NCBI RefSeq assembly: GCF_003999975.1
Contig: NZ_RJAC01000004.1
Coordinates: 1 to 64,000, forward strand
DNA from: Actinoplanes solisilvae
Lineage (GTDB): Bacteria > Actinomycetota > Actinomycetes > Mycobacteriales > Micromonosporaceae
DNA: 64,000 bases
Direction: 5' to 3'
Position 1 is the first letter of the stretch. Each line of letters begins with the position of its first letter. Position numbers and translations under genes: made by a program. The notes below the pieces were generated by a model. It saw only the letters and a list, made by a program, of their open reading frames with translations, was not told the DNA's origin and did not search any database. Below, in pieces: positions 1-8,489 of the stretch.

Positions 1-152
1 CCGGCAGCGGCACGATCTTTCAGCAGGACTCAACGTCCAGGAACTCTGAGTGCTCGTCCGCCGGCGGCTACCTACCCACCAGGAGTTTGCCCGATGGCGT
101 GCTCCCAGAACTCATTAGGTAACGGCATCGGCGAACGATCTAGGATCGCGCG
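1..152. other. Non-coding left edge
   Basis: No convincing gene is seen here. The sequence just before position 153 holds AGGA at 142-145, which serves as the ribosome binding site of the first gene. An open frame on the minus strand that runs across this stretch is antisense to the two following plus-strand genes and is not believed. Confidence 0.5.
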
Positions 153-671
153 GTGAGTGACAACCTGCACCCCGTCCGCACGGTGACGGTCGGCCACCTG
201 TCGGCCGACATCGACGAAGATCTCGCGCCGATCATCGAGGTGATCTGGCGGCTCGGGCTGACCACCTGGACCTGCTGCCAGGACGCGGGGGAGAGCAACG
301 CCGACTGGCCGAAGCAACTGCCGCACATGGCCCCGATCATCGCCGCGCAGGTCGGCTGGTCCTACATCGACTTCCCGGTCGACGACGGGCTGGCGTTCCT
401 CACCGGGCTCGCCCAGGCCGGGCCCCGCGACGACTTCTACCTGCGGATGACGCACTGGGCCGCCCCCGACTCGTGGGACGTGTCCGCGCGTCCGTGGGAT
501 CCGGCGATTCTCGACCCGACGCGCGAATCGCGGTTCGGGCTCAAGCTGCTGCTGGTCCGCTTCCCGAACTACGACCGGCCCGAGATGCTGCACCGCCTGA
601 CCGCGTACGAGGCCGGCGCGCTGACGGTCCCCGGCCCGATCGACCGTTCGAGCATGACGCCGCAGGGCTGA
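153..671 (+). CDS. Hypothetical protein, 172 aa
   Basis: The GTG start at 153 has AGGA eight bases upstream. The product is soluble, with no signal peptide or membrane segment. It has paired cysteines (TCCQD) near residue 48 and many Trp/Asp residues. I do not recognise the family. The gene stands alone, 43 bases ahead of the DMT transporter on the same strand, so co-transcription is possible. Codon use and strong third-position GC make it a real gene; the function is unknown. Confidence 0.75.
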   Translation: MSDNLHPVRTVTVGHLSADIDEDLAPIIEVIWRLGLTTWTCCQDAGESNADWPKQLPHMAPIIAAQVGWSYIDFPVDDGLAFLTGLAQAGPRDDFYLRMTHWAAPDSWDVSARPWDPAILDPTRESRFGLKLLLVRFPNYDRPEMLHRLTAYEAGALTVPGPIDRSSMTPQG

Positions 672-714
672 TTCCCGACACTTCCCGGCACGCGGCGCCG
701 TCCACACTGGCGGG

Positions 715-1527
715 ATGCGGCTCGCCCTGATCCTGGTGCTGTCGTCGGCGCTGCTGCACGCCCTGTGGAACGTGTTGCTCGCGAACGCGCCCAAGGGCTT
801 CGACGTGAACATCGCCGCCAACGCGCTCGGGTTCGCCGCGTGGACGCCGCTCGCCCTGATCCGGTGGCGGGTCGACGAGGCGGCCTGGGGCTATCTGGCC
901 GTTTCGGCGTGCTTCTCAGCGACCTATTTCCTGCTGCTGAACGTCGCGTACGCCCGGGCGCCCGTGCACGCCGCCTATCCGGTCGCGCGCGGGCTTGCCC
1001 CCGTACTGCTGCTGGTCCTGGCCTCGTCGATCGCGGGCCGCGTCGACCCGCGGGCCGGGCTGGGGGTTCTGATCATCAGTGCCGGGATCCTGCTCACCGC
1101 GTCCGGCGCCGACCGCCGCTCGATTCTGGCCGCAGCGCCGGTCGCGGTCTCGCTGACCTGCTACACGTACGTGGCCTCGCTGGGCTTGAAGCATGCCGAC
1201 CCGGCCACGTACTTCTGGCTGAGCATGGCCCCGCTCATCGTCATCGCGACCGTGTCGAGGCTTTTCACCGATGCGGCAGCGTTCACGGTTCACCTGCGGC
1301 CGGTGACGTTCGCGATCGGGCTGGGGTCGGTCGGCGCGCACGGGCTCATGCTCGCGGCCCTGTCGCTGGTCACGGCCGCGCAGGTTCCGGCGATCGCGGC
1401 CCTGCGCGAGACCGGCATCCTCTTCGTCGTCGCCCTGTCGTGGCTGACCGTCCGCAAGATGGCGGCTCACACCGCCGTGGGCGCCCTGCTGATCTTCGGC
1501 GGCGTCGTGGTGCTGGCGATCAACTGA
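715..1527 (+). CDS. DMT/EamA-family membrane transporter
   Basis: This 270-residue protein is almost entirely hydrophobic. About ten membrane segments start right at the N-terminus (residues 3-22), as in the two EamA repeats of drug/metabolite transporters. Members export small metabolites, amino acids or toxic compounds across the inner membrane; the substrate cannot be told from sequence. The last codons overlap the convergent gene by eight bases. Length and layout are normal for the family. Confidence 0.85.
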   Translation: MRLALILVLSSALLHALWNVLLANAPKGFDVNIAANALGFAAWTPLALIRWRVDEAAWGYLAVSACFSATYFLLLNVAYARAPVHAAYPVARGLAPVLLLVLASSIAGRVDPRAGLGVLIISAGILLTASGADRRSILAAAPVAVSLTCYTYVASLGLKHADPATYFWLSMAPLIVIATVSRLFTDAAAFTVHLRPVTFAIGLGSVGAHGLMLAALSLVTAAQVPAIAALRETGILFVVALSWLTVRKMAAHTAVGALLIFGGVVVLAIN

Positions 1528-2110
1528 GGACCGGTCCGCCCCGGCCGGTGGCGGCCTCGATGACCGCGACCGGCGACAGCACCGCGACCGTGTGCTCGAG
1601 CGCGGCCGCGGGCACCGACGGCTCGACGTCCAGGGCCCGCTGCAGGTCGAGCAGGTGCACGGTCGCCTCGACGATGCCGATGCTCAGCACCTCGTCGAGC
1701 CGCAGCCGTGCCAGGCCGAAATAGTCGATCACGACGTCGCCGAGCCCTCGCACCGTGACCAGCGCGCGCGGCCCGACCGTGGCGAACGCGTCGACCAGTT
1801 CCGCCGGCGTGTGCTGGGCCGCGTCGGCCACGGCGCGGTCCGCCGTCGCCGCGCGGGCGACGTGGGCCACCCCACCGGGCGCGTTGAACTCCCGCAACAA
1901 CTCACCCGCCGTCGCATGGGTCGGCGGCGCGTCGCGCACCTGGGTGACGACGTAGGCCAGGCCGTGGGGCCAGCTCGACGTGTGGCCGAACAGGTCGCGC
2001 ACAGTCCACGGCACCAGCCGCGTCGGCAACGGCCATTGGGGTTCGGACAACGCCGCGCCGTGCGCGGCCCAGGTCTCCCACAGCGAGGCGAGCGTGGCGG
2101 CGCGGCTCAT
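1520..2110 (-). CDS. Mycothiol-dependent maleylpyruvate isomerase/DinB-like protein
   Basis: The 196-residue product resembles actinobacterial DinB-fold proteins annotated as TIGR03083 or maleylpyruvate-isomerase N-domain. These are four-helix metal-binding bundles that often use mycothiol as cofactor. The pattern WTVRDLFGH near the first third matches the family's helix with a metal-ligand His. The start was placed at ATG 2110 because the upstream extension looks non-coding. The exact reaction is unknown. It is monocistronic and convergent with the DMT transporter. Confidence 0.65.
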   Translation of the reverse strand: MSRAATLASLWETWAAHGAALSEPQWPLPTRLVPWTVRDLFGHTSSWPHGLAYVVTQVRDAPPTHATAGELLREFNAPGGVAHVARAATADRAVADAAQHTPAELVDAFATVGPRALVTVRGLGDVVIDYFGLARLRLDEVLSIGIVEATVHLLDLQRALDVEPSVPAAALEHTVAVLSPVAVIEAATGRGGPVLS

Positions 2111-2218
2111 GTCCCGATCAAACCATGCGACGGCAACGTCCGCGCCGGGCCGGAGCAACCGTCGCGCACCCGGGGCGGCCCAGCCTGGAGTCTAAACCCC
2201 CGCACAAGGAGTTACCCC

Positions 2219-2749
2219 ATGCGCCTACGCCGCGCTGTCATCACCGCGGTCGCCGTCGCCGGGATTGCTGTTCCCGTCGTCTCGACCGCCGCCGTCGCCT
2301 CCGCCGGCTCATCCCCCGCCCCGATCAGCGCCACCAAGTCCAAGCCCACCAAGAAGCCCGTACGTTTCGAGGCGTCCGGCGCCGTGACCGGCGTCAACGC
2401 GGCCACGCGGGTCGTCACCCTGCAGTCGAAGGGCAAGAAGACCGTCGTCACCGAGGTGACCGTCGCCGCGAACGCCTCGATCGTCGTCAACGGCGTCAGG
2501 ACCTCCCTGGCCGCCGTCGGCCCCGGCCAGTGGATCGTCGTCACCGGCACCCGCACCGGCAGCGCGTTCACCGCCACCAAGCTGGTCGTCAAGGGCAAGA
2601 GGAGCGGCGTGACCCCGCGCCCGACGCCGACGCCGACCCCGAACGCCACGCCGACCACGACCCCGAGCCCGTCCTCGTCCCCGTCCGACGGCGAGCACAG
2701 TGAAGACCCGGACGACGATCACGGGCACCACACGAGCCCTCACCAGTGA
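2219..2749 (+). CDS. Secreted DUF5666-like protein with Pro/Thr-rich tail
   Basis: The ATG at 2219 follows AAGGAG with good spacing. The 176-residue product has a Sec signal peptide (MRLRR then about 20 hydrophobic residues, Ala-rich cleavage region near residue 30). A beta-rich domain (about residues 45-125, with GAVTGVN, VAANASI and VGPGQWIVVTGT) resembles DUF5666 repeats. The tail is PTPTP/TTTPSPSSSPS followed by an acidic His-rich end (DDDHGHH) that could bind metal. It is probably exported and lies in or near the wall. The function is not known. Confidence 0.75.
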   Translation: MRLRRAVITAVAVAGIAVPVVSTAAVASAGSSPAPISATKSKPTKKPVRFEASGAVTGVNAATRVVTLQSKGKKTVVTEVTVAANASIVVNGVRTSLAAVGPGQWIVVTGTRTGSAFTATKLVVKGKRSGVTPRPTPTPTPNATPTTTPSPSSSPSDGEHSEDPDDDHGHHTSPHQ

Positions 2750-2755
2750 CCGGAA

Positions 2756-2781
2756 GGGGGCGCCGTGGCGGCGGCGCCCCC
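2756..2781. terminator. Bidirectional terminator hairpin
   Basis: A perfect 10-bp stem GGGGGCGCCG (2756-2765) pairs with CGGCGCCCCC (2772-2781) around a six-base loop. It lies between two converging genes that end at 2749 and 2785. No T-run follows, which is usual in high-GC actinobacteria. Confidence 0.8.
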
Positions 2782-2784
2782 TCC

Positions 2785-3912
2785 TCAGCGGGGCGTTCTC
2801 CGCTGGATCCAGGCGCGCAGCAGCCACTCGGCGGGGCCCTGCCGGAACCGTCTCAGCCACCAGGCGCTGTACGCGAGCTGGGTCGCGTAGATCAGCAGGG
2901 CGATCAGCACGGTCGCGGCCGGTGAGGTGCGGCCGGCCAGGCCCAGTCCGACGCCGGTGAAGACCAGCACGCACAGCAGGGACTGGCCGAGATAGTTCGT
3001 CAGGGCCATGCGTCCGGCCGGGGCCACCAGGGCGGCCAGACGTGCGCGCCTCGAGAACAGGCGCAGCAGCGAGGCGGCGTACGCGGCGGCGAGGAACGGG
3101 GCGGTGGCGACGCTGACCGCGAGCCCGGTGAGGTTGGCCGTGCCACCGCCGACCGCGAACACGAGACCGCCGGCCAGGCCGACCGGGTAGCCGACCCGTT
3201 CGCAGCGACGCAGCAGATCCTCATGGGCGGGCACATCGGTGAGCAGGCGCTGCTTGCCGGCGGCCAGACCGACGAGGAAAGCGGCGAATGCGAGCGGCCC
3301 CTGCACGGCCAGGGCGCCGATCATCGCCGGCATCGAGCGCACGTGCTCCAGCACGACGTCACCGAATCCGCCCTGCAGGGCCAGCGTCGAGCGGGCGCCG
3401 GCCTCCGCGTCCGTCGTCAACGCGGCCCCGAGGACGGCGGCGAGCGCGGCTCCGAAGGCGATCACGCCGATGATCGCGGCAGCCGCGCGCAGCGCCGTGC
3501 GAGCCTCGATCCGGTGCACGGCCAGCAGAGCAAAGCCGAGCAGGGCGTACGTGGTGAGGATGTCCCCATGGAACAACAGCACCGCGTGCAGCGCGCCCAG
3601 CGCGAACAGGCCGTACAGCCGTCGCCGGAAACTGGAGCCGAACGAGGCCCCGCGCCGGGACGCCGAGCCGAGTTGCAGGGTGAAGCTGTAGCCGAACAGG
3701 AACGAGAACAGCAGGTACGCCTTCATCGTGAACAGCAGTTCGCCCAGGCCGACCACGAGCCGGTCGAACGCGCCGTGGGCCGGATCGTCGACCAGGTGGA
3801 ACGCGAAGCCGGAGCTGAAGAACACGATGTTGGCCATCAGTATGAACAGCAGCGCACTGCCTCGCAGCGCGTCCACGACGGTGATCCGTCCGGTGTCGAC
3901 AGCGGTTGTCAT
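2785..3912 (-). CDS. DUF418-family membrane protein (YeiB-like)
   Basis: The 375-residue product opens with VVDALRGSALLFILMANI, the N-terminal signature of DUF418/YeiB proteins. It has about nine or ten membrane segments and the C-terminal block with NYLGQSLL followed by Trp/Arg-rich WWLRRFRQGPAEWLLR. The family's role is unsettled; it may be a transporter or membrane enzyme. ATG 3912 was chosen because GGAAG lies just upstream; GTG 3921 is the alternative. The gene is divergent from a TetR gene that shares its promoter region and very likely controls it. Confidence 0.85.
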   Translation of the reverse strand: MTTAVDTGRITVVDALRGSALLFILMANIVFFSSGFAFHLVDDPAHGAFDRLVVGLGELLFTMKAYLLFSFLFGYSFTLQLGSASRRGASFGSSFRRRLYGLFALGALHAVLLFHGDILTTYALLGFALLAVHRIEARTALRAAAAIIGVIAFGAALAAVLGAALTTDAEAGARSTLALQGGFGDVVLEHVRSMPAMIGALAVQGPLAFAAFLVGLAAGKQRLLTDVPAHEDLLRRCERVGYPVGLAGGLVFAVGGGTANLTGLAVSVATAPFLAAAYAASLLRLFSRRARLAALVAPAGRMALTNYLGQSLLCVLVFTGVGLGLAGRTSPAATVLIALLIYATQLAYSAWWLRRFRQGPAEWLLRAWIQRRTPR

Positions 3913-3952
3913 GGCTTCCACGCTCGCGCCGGCCGGCTGTTTCGGGCAGTAT

Positions 3953-3980
3953 TTTCGTCACGCGAGATGTCGTGACGAAA
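3953..3980. promoter_or_regulatory. Probable TetR operator, 10-8-10 inverted repeat
   Basis: TTTCGTCACG (3953-3962) and CGTGACGAAA (3971-3980) are perfect inverted copies separated by eight bases. The site lies in the 78-bp gap between the divergent DUF418 and TetR genes and ends ten bases before the TetR start. Length and symmetry fit a TetR dimer or pair of dimers, so autoregulation plus control of the DUF418 gene is inferred. Confidence 0.8.
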
Positions 3981-3990
3981 TTCGCCGGAG

Positions 3991-4806
3991 GTGCCGGTCA
4001 TCAGTTGCGCCGAGTGCGGCGACGAGCTTCCGGCCGCGGCCGGTCGAGGGCGGCCCCGGCGCTACTGTTCGCGGCGCTGCCAGGCCCGCGCCTACCGCCG
4101 CCGCCGCGACGACGGCTCGTCGAGGCGGCTCCCGTCCGCGCTTCGCGGCAGTGGTTCCTCGGGGCGCCTGTCCGCCGCGCTCCCGGGCGACGACGAGAGC
4201 CTCGTGGCCCTCGCGATCGGCCTCGCCGACGAGCTGGGGCCGGCGGCCCTGTCGGTCCGGCTTCTCGCCGACCGCGCCGGCCTCCCGGTCCACCTGGTCT
4301 ACCAGCGGATCGGCAACCGCGCCGACCTGCTCCGGGACATGGCCGAGCGCGTCCTCGACGCGAACGTCCCGGCGTCCGGCTCGCACGAGCCGCGAGACCG
4401 GCTCGGTGAGCTGGCCCGTGCCGAGTGGAGCCTCTATCGTCGGCATCCCTGGCTGCTGACGGTCCTCGCCACCGACCGGCCGCCGGTCGGCCCCGCCGTC
4501 CTGGCGACGGTCGACCGGGTCGTGGCGGCGCTCGTCGAGGCCGGCTTCGACCCCGCCGACGCCTATCGCGGTTATCTCGTCCTGAGCGGCTACGTCCAGG
4601 GCATGGCCCTGCTCATCGATCCTGAACCGGCCGCCACCAGCGCCCGCGCCTGGCGCGCCGCGACCCGCCGCCGCCTCGAACACACCGGCCGCCTGGAGCG
4701 CCGGCCCTGGCTGGCCGAGGCCACCCGCGGCGACCCCGGCACCGAGCTCGACGCCTGGTTCGAGTTCGGCCTGGACCGTCTGCTCGAGGGCCTGCTGACG
4801 CGCTAA
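3991..4806 (+). CDS. TetR/AcrR-family regulator with N-terminal zinc ribbon
   Basis: The 271-residue product starts with a short zinc-ribbon-like module (Cys6, Cys9, Cys26, Cys30, then an Arg-rich stretch). A TetR helix-turn-helix follows at about residues 65-115 (LSVRLLADRAGLPVHLVYQRI) and then a ligand-binding C-terminal domain. GTG 3991 is the only in-frame start after a stop at 3973. The GGAGG abuts the start, so spacing is poor and a leaderless message is possible. The large inverted repeat just upstream is its likely operator. Confidence 0.8.
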   Translation: MPVISCAECGDELPAAAGRGRPRRYCSRRCQARAYRRRRDDGSSRRLPSALRGSGSSGRLSAALPGDDESLVALAIGLADELGPAALSVRLLADRAGLPVHLVYQRIGNRADLLRDMAERVLDANVPASGSHEPRDRLGELARAEWSLYRRHPWLLTVLATDRPPVGPAVLATVDRVVAALVEAGFDPADAYRGYLVLSGYVQGMALLIDPEPAATSARAWRAATRRRLEHTGRLERRPWLAEATRGDPGTELDAWFEFGLDRLLEGLLTR

Positions 4807-4866
4807 CGGGCCTTCGCCGTGGAGGTCGTGCCACCCGGCTCTGGTTGCGGACGGGCGGCGCGGCGG

Positions 4867-5583
4867 CTATTCGTCGAAGCGTGTCCAGGGGAAGTCGTAC
4901 TTGCGCAGTGGGGCGAGGGTTTCCCGATCGCGGGCGGCGAAGGCGACCATCGCCTCACCCTCGCTGGCGCAGACGCTCGCGAGCAATCCGGGGGCGGCGT
5001 AGAAGAGATCGGCTGTGTAGGTCGGGAGCCACGGGCTCAGCGGCACCGGGCGCAGGAAGTCCCGGAGCGGATCGAGGCGCTCGACCGGCATGACCCGGCT
5101 CCAGGCGTTGAAGGGCGCGAGGCCGGTCGCCGCATGGAGGGTGAACTGCAGGAGGAAGCGGCTGAGTGGTTCCGCCTCGAGGATCGTCTCCGGGTTCGGG
5201 TCGAACCAGGGATCCTCGGTGAGCCACACGCGGGGGTCGGTGTCAGTCGATGGCCAGCGGATCGACCAGTCTCGGACATGCTGGTTCTCCACCGCGAAGA
5301 CCAGCAGCTCGCCGTGCGGCCTTGACACCTGCCACGGGCGCGGCACTATCGGGTTGCTGAAGCGGTACAGGGCGGGGCGGTGGCGGGCGAGGCGATGAAA
5401 GGCCGCGAGCGACCGTGGCAAATCCGCGAGCTGGTCCTCGGTGGGTGCGTCCGGGTCGGCCTTCGCGTCCTCAGCGCCGTACCAGCCGAGCACGAGCATC
5501 TCCAGAGCGCGATCAGGGTCCGTGTTGACGAGATCGATCCAGTCGACGGACATCGGCGACCGGGCGCCGGTCTCAGGGGTCAT
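4867..5583 (-). CDS. Conserved hypothetical protein, possibly SMI1/KNR4 (SUKH)-like
   Basis: The 238-residue soluble protein has the pattern LPRSLAAFHRL, FAVENQHVRDW and WLTEDPW, then a conserved alpha/beta C-terminal part ending in PWTRFDE. This recalls SUKH-superfamily (SMI1/KNR4) proteins, which include toxin-immunity proteins, but no toxin gene lies nearby. ATG 5583 was used; ATG 5553 is an alternative. It lies 11 bases downstream of the esterase gene on the same strand, so it is probably co-transcribed. Confidence 0.6.
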   Translation of the reverse strand: MTPETGARSPMSVDWIDLVNTDPDRALEMLVLGWYGAEDAKADPDAPTEDQLADLPRSLAAFHRLARHRPALYRFSNPIVPRPWQVSRPHGELLVFAVENQHVRDWSIRWPSTDTDPRVWLTEDPWFDPNPETILEAEPLSRFLLQFTLHAATGLAPFNAWSRVMPVERLDPLRDFLRPVPLSPWLPTYTADLFYAAPGLLASVCASEGEAMVAFAARDRETLAPLRKYDFPWTRFDE

Positions 5584-5594
5584 GCACGCACACC

Positions 5595-6776
5595 CTAGGC
5601 GTGCACTCCGGCCACCGCGATCAGGCCGTCGGCGAACGTGCGGCGCCAGTTCACGTAGTCGTGGCCGCCCGAGTACTCGGCGTACGAGACGCTGTAGCCG
5701 TGGCGGCGCAGAGCGTCGCGCATCGAGCGGTTGACGTCCACCTGGGACAGCTCGCCCGTCGTCTCGAAGGTGCCCACGTCGAGGTAGAAACGCAGGTCGG
5801 CCGGCGGCCGCGTGGCGACGGAGCGGATCAGGCGGCCGGGGTCGTCCTCGGGCCACCAGAAGCTGCCCGACTGCGAGATCACGGCGCCGAAGTCGGACGG
5901 GGCGTCCAGGGCGATCGCCGCCGCGGCCAGCCCGCCCCGGGAGGAGCCGGCGATGATGTTGGCCCGGCCGTCGACGCCGGCGCCGAGCGACTCCCGCGCC
6001 CACGGGAGCAGCGTGCCGGTGACGAACGCGCCCATGTCGGAGCCCGGGGTCAGCAAGGCGTCGCGGGTGGCCGCGTAGCTGTCGATGAACAGGGCCACGA
6101 CCGGTGGGATCTCTCCGGCGGCGATGAGGTTGTCGAGGATGGTCGGCACGTGCTGGGCTGTGCGGGCCGTCCAGCCGTCGAAGATCACCAGGACGGGCAG
6201 GCCGTCGGCCGGGGTGCCCGCGGGGCGATAGACCGTGACCGGCCGGGACAGTGGCGCCTCGGTCAGAGATCCCGCCGGGACCCCGGGGCGGACGGCCAGC
6301 CAGGGTTCGGGCGGCGCGTCGGGCAGGGCGATCACCGACGCCCACTGGTCGATGTTGTCGTCGGGGTCGGCCGGGTCGGCCTCGAAGCGCAGCCGGGCCG
6401 GGTTGAGCGCGTCGATGTGGACCCGGCCGCGGCCCGAGTCGTCGGTCGGCAGTGTGGGGTCGCCGTCGTGGACCAGGCAGTACATGGTGACCAGGTCGGA
6501 CGGGACCACTCGGGTCGCGTGCCACAGGTTGGTGCCGGTCAGACGGTCGAGCTCGACGTCGAGTCCCCACCAGACCCTGGTCGTGCGGGCCTGGCCGCGC
6601 CACAGGAACGTCACCAGCCGTGAGTCGTCCCGCCACGGTTCGACCAGGGGCGTGCCGGACGCCGTGACCTGTTCCCAGAACGCGTCGACCGAGCTCGGGT
6701 CGTCGAGCAGGCGGGCGATCTGCGGACTCAGCACGGCGGCACTCCCGGGGTGGGCGGAGGGTGAGCGATCCGCCAC
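5595..6776 (-). CDS. Enterochelin-esterase-like alpha/beta hydrolase
   Basis: The 393-residue protein has the Fes/IroD layout. The N-terminal half is an Ig-like domain with FLWRG. The C-terminal esterase-D-fold domain has the nucleophile elbow GSSRGG, an acidic residue near FYLDVGTFE and a His in GGHDYVNW. Family members hydrolyse cyclic triscatecholate siderophores in the cytoplasm to release iron; here the substrate could also be another ester. GTG 6776 was preferred because GGAA lies upstream and a dyad covers the alternative TTG 6788. No siderophore transporter is adjacent. Confidence 0.75.
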   Translation of the reverse strand: MADRSPSAHPGSAAVLSPQIARLLDDPSSVDAFWEQVTASGTPLVEPWRDDSRLVTFLWRGQARTTRVWWGLDVELDRLTGTNLWHATRVVPSDLVTMYCLVHDGDPTLPTDDSGRGRVHIDALNPARLRFEADPADPDDNIDQWASVIALPDAPPEPWLAVRPGVPAGSLTEAPLSRPVTVYRPAGTPADGLPVLVIFDGWTARTAQHVPTILDNLIAAGEIPPVVALFIDSYAATRDALLTPGSDMGAFVTGTLLPWARESLGAGVDGRANIIAGSSRGGLAAAAIALDAPSDFGAVISQSGSFWWPEDDPGRLIRSVATRPPADLRFYLDVGTFETTGELSQVDVNRSMRDALRRHGYSVSYAEYSGGHDYVNWRRTFADGLIAVAGVHA

Positions 6777-6782
6777 CGAGAG

Positions 6783-6801
6783 TTCCAAGTGGATCTTGGA
6801 A
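6783..6801. promoter_or_regulatory. 7-5-7 inverted repeat upstream of esterase
   Basis: TTCCAAG (6783-6789) and CTTGGAA (6795-6801) are perfect inverted arms. They lie in the short gap between the end of pntB (6817) and the esterase start. The AT-rich arms and lack of a T-run argue for an operator rather than a terminator. The regulator is not known. Confidence 0.55.
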
Positions 6802-6816
6802 TGTCAAGACGCGCGT

Positions 6817-8208
6817 CTATCTCGCGTACGCGGAAAGCCCCGTGAGCAGCGCGGAAAGCCCCGCCTTGGCGTCCGCGAACAGCATCGCCGTGCGGGGGTC
6901 GGTGTAGAGCTCGTTGTCGATGCCGGCGTAGCCGTGGCCGAGCGAGCGCTTGATGACGATCACGCTCTTGGCCTTGTCGACGTCGAGGATCGGCATGCCC
7001 GACACCGGGTTGCCGGGCCGTCGCGCCGCCGGATTCGTCACGTCGTTCGCGCCGATCACCAGCACCACGTCCGTACGGGGGAAACCGGGGTTGCTCTCCT
7101 CCAGGTCGGCGAGCTGTTCGTAGGGCGCGTTCGCCTCCGCGAGCAGCACGTTCATGTGTCCCGGCATGCGCCCCGCGACCGGATGGATCGCGTACGACAC
7201 CTCGACGCCGTGTGCGGTCAGCGCCTGGGCCAGCGCCACCGCCTCGTGCTGCGCCTGCGCCGCGGCGAGACCGTAGCCGGGCACGATCACGACCCTTCCC
7301 GCGTACGCCAACTGGATCGCCGCGTCGTCGGCGGTGATCTCGCGGACCGGCGCCGAACCCGTCCCGGCCGTCACCGCGATGGCGTCGCCGGTCCCGTAGC
7401 CGCCCGCCATGATCGCGCTGATCGGCCGGTTCATGGCGTCGGCCATCAGCTTGGTCAGGATCGCACCGGCCGCCCCGACCAGCGCGCCCGCGATGATCAG
7501 CGGGGTGCTCTCCAGCACGAACCCGGCCATCGCCACGGCCGTGCCGGTGAACGCGTTGAGCAGCGAGATCACGACCGGCATGTCGGCCCCGCCGATCGGC
7601 AGCGTCAGCAGCACCCCGCCGATCAGCGCCGCCACCGCCGCACCCCAGAGCGCGGGCGCGCCCCCGTCGAAGCCGATCACCAGCACCGCCATGACCGCCG
7701 CGAACACGATCAACGCGAGCGAGACGACCCGGCCGAACGGGACGATCAGCGGGCGGCCGGGCACACGGCCGGCGAGCTTGCCCGAGGCGATCAGGGAGCC
7801 GCTGAACGTGACCGCGCCGATCAGCACGTCGAGCACGCCGGTCACCTCGGCCTGGGTGGTCGCCGGGTGCTCGCCCAGCGCGATCAGGGCCGCCGCGCCG
7901 CCGCCGACGGCGTTGAACAGCGAGACGAGCTGAGGCATCGCCGTCATCCGCACGACGCGGGCGGCCACCAGCCCGGCCACCGCCCCCGCGGCCGTGCCGA
8001 GGCCGAGCGCCCAGGCGGCGTACGCGTTGATCTCGCCGTTGTTGACGAGGACCGCCACGGTCGTCAGGATCGCCACGCCCATGCCGGCCGCCGAGACCTG
8101 GTTGCCGCGGCGGGCGGTGGCGGGCGCGTTCATCAGGTGCAGCCCGGCCACGAAGGCCGTCGCGCAGGCCAGGTAGACGAGATGAACGACGGTGTCGAAG
8201 GCGGTCAC
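6817..8208 (-). CDS. pntB: NAD(P) transhydrogenase subunit beta
   Basis: This 463-residue protein has about eight or nine N-terminal membrane helices followed by the NADP(H)-binding domain III near residue 290 onward (GYGLAAAQAQHEAV, HPVAGRMPGHMNVLLAEA, GANDVTNPAA, RSLGHGYAGI). The PntAB complex couples proton entry across the membrane to hydride transfer from NADH to NADP. The start overlaps the end of pntAB by four bases, so the three pnt genes form a translationally coupled operon. Confidence 0.95.
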   Translation of the reverse strand: MTAFDTVVHLVYLACATAFVAGLHLMNAPATARRGNQVSAAGMGVAILTTVAVLVNNGEINAYAAWALGLGTAAGAVAGLVAARVVRMTAMPQLVSLFNAVGGGAAALIALGEHPATTQAEVTGVLDVLIGAVTFSGSLIASGKLAGRVPGRPLIVPFGRVVSLALIVFAAVMAVLVIGFDGGAPALWGAAVAALIGGVLLTLPIGGADMPVVISLLNAFTGTAVAMAGFVLESTPLIIAGALVGAAGAILTKLMADAMNRPISAIMAGGYGTGDAIAVTAGTGSAPVREITADDAAIQLAYAGRVVIVPGYGLAAAQAQHEAVALAQALTAHGVEVSYAIHPVAGRMPGHMNVLLAEANAPYEQLADLEESNPGFPRTDVVLVIGANDVTNPAARRPGNPVSGMPILDVDKAKSVIVIKRSLGHGYAGIDNELYTDPRTAMLFADAKAGLSALLTGLSAYAR

Positions 8209-8489
8209 GACCGGCTCCGGAACATCGCCAGCATGCGGTCGGTCACGACGTAGCCGCCGGCCACGTTCATCGCGCCGAAGAACGCGGCCACGGCCAGCAG
8301 GGCATAGCCGGCCGGGGTGCTGATCGTGGCGGCCAGCAGCATGACCCCGACGAGCACGACGCCGTGGATCGCGTTCGCGCCCGACATCAGCGGCGTGTGC
8401 AGCGTCGCCGGCACCTTGCTGATCACCTCGAACCCGACGAGCAGCGCGAGCGTGAAGACGGTCAGGTCGGCCAGCAGCAACGGGCTCAT
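8205..8489 (-). CDS. pntAB: NAD(P) transhydrogenase subunit alpha, membrane part
   Basis: This 94-residue protein with three hydrophobic helices corresponds to the membrane tail of E. coli PntA, split off as a separate gene as in many bacteria. Conserved features are the GFEVISKVP turn and the HTPLMSGANAIHG segment at about residues 31-43. It overlaps both neighbours by four bases, which implies coupled translation and fixed subunit ratios. Confidence 0.95.
   Translation of the reverse strand: MSPLLLADLTVFTLALLVGFEVISKVPATLHTPLMSGANAIHGVVLVGVMLLAATISTPAGYALLAVAAFFGAMNVAGGYVVTDRMLAMFRSRS

Noticed and set aside
72..152. Minus-strand frame end (NEFWEHAIGQTPGG) at the left edge
   Set aside because: Upstream it is purely antisense to real genes; no family recognised and too short to support.
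4867..6807. Single 646-codon minus-strand frame
   Set aside because: Only the 3' part (from ATG 5583) is coding; the upstream part is an out-of-frame shadow of the esterase gene.
6235..8253. Long plus-strand frame over pntB and the esterase gene
   Set aside because: Low-complexity Arg/His/Asp composition and antisense to genes with clear motifs.
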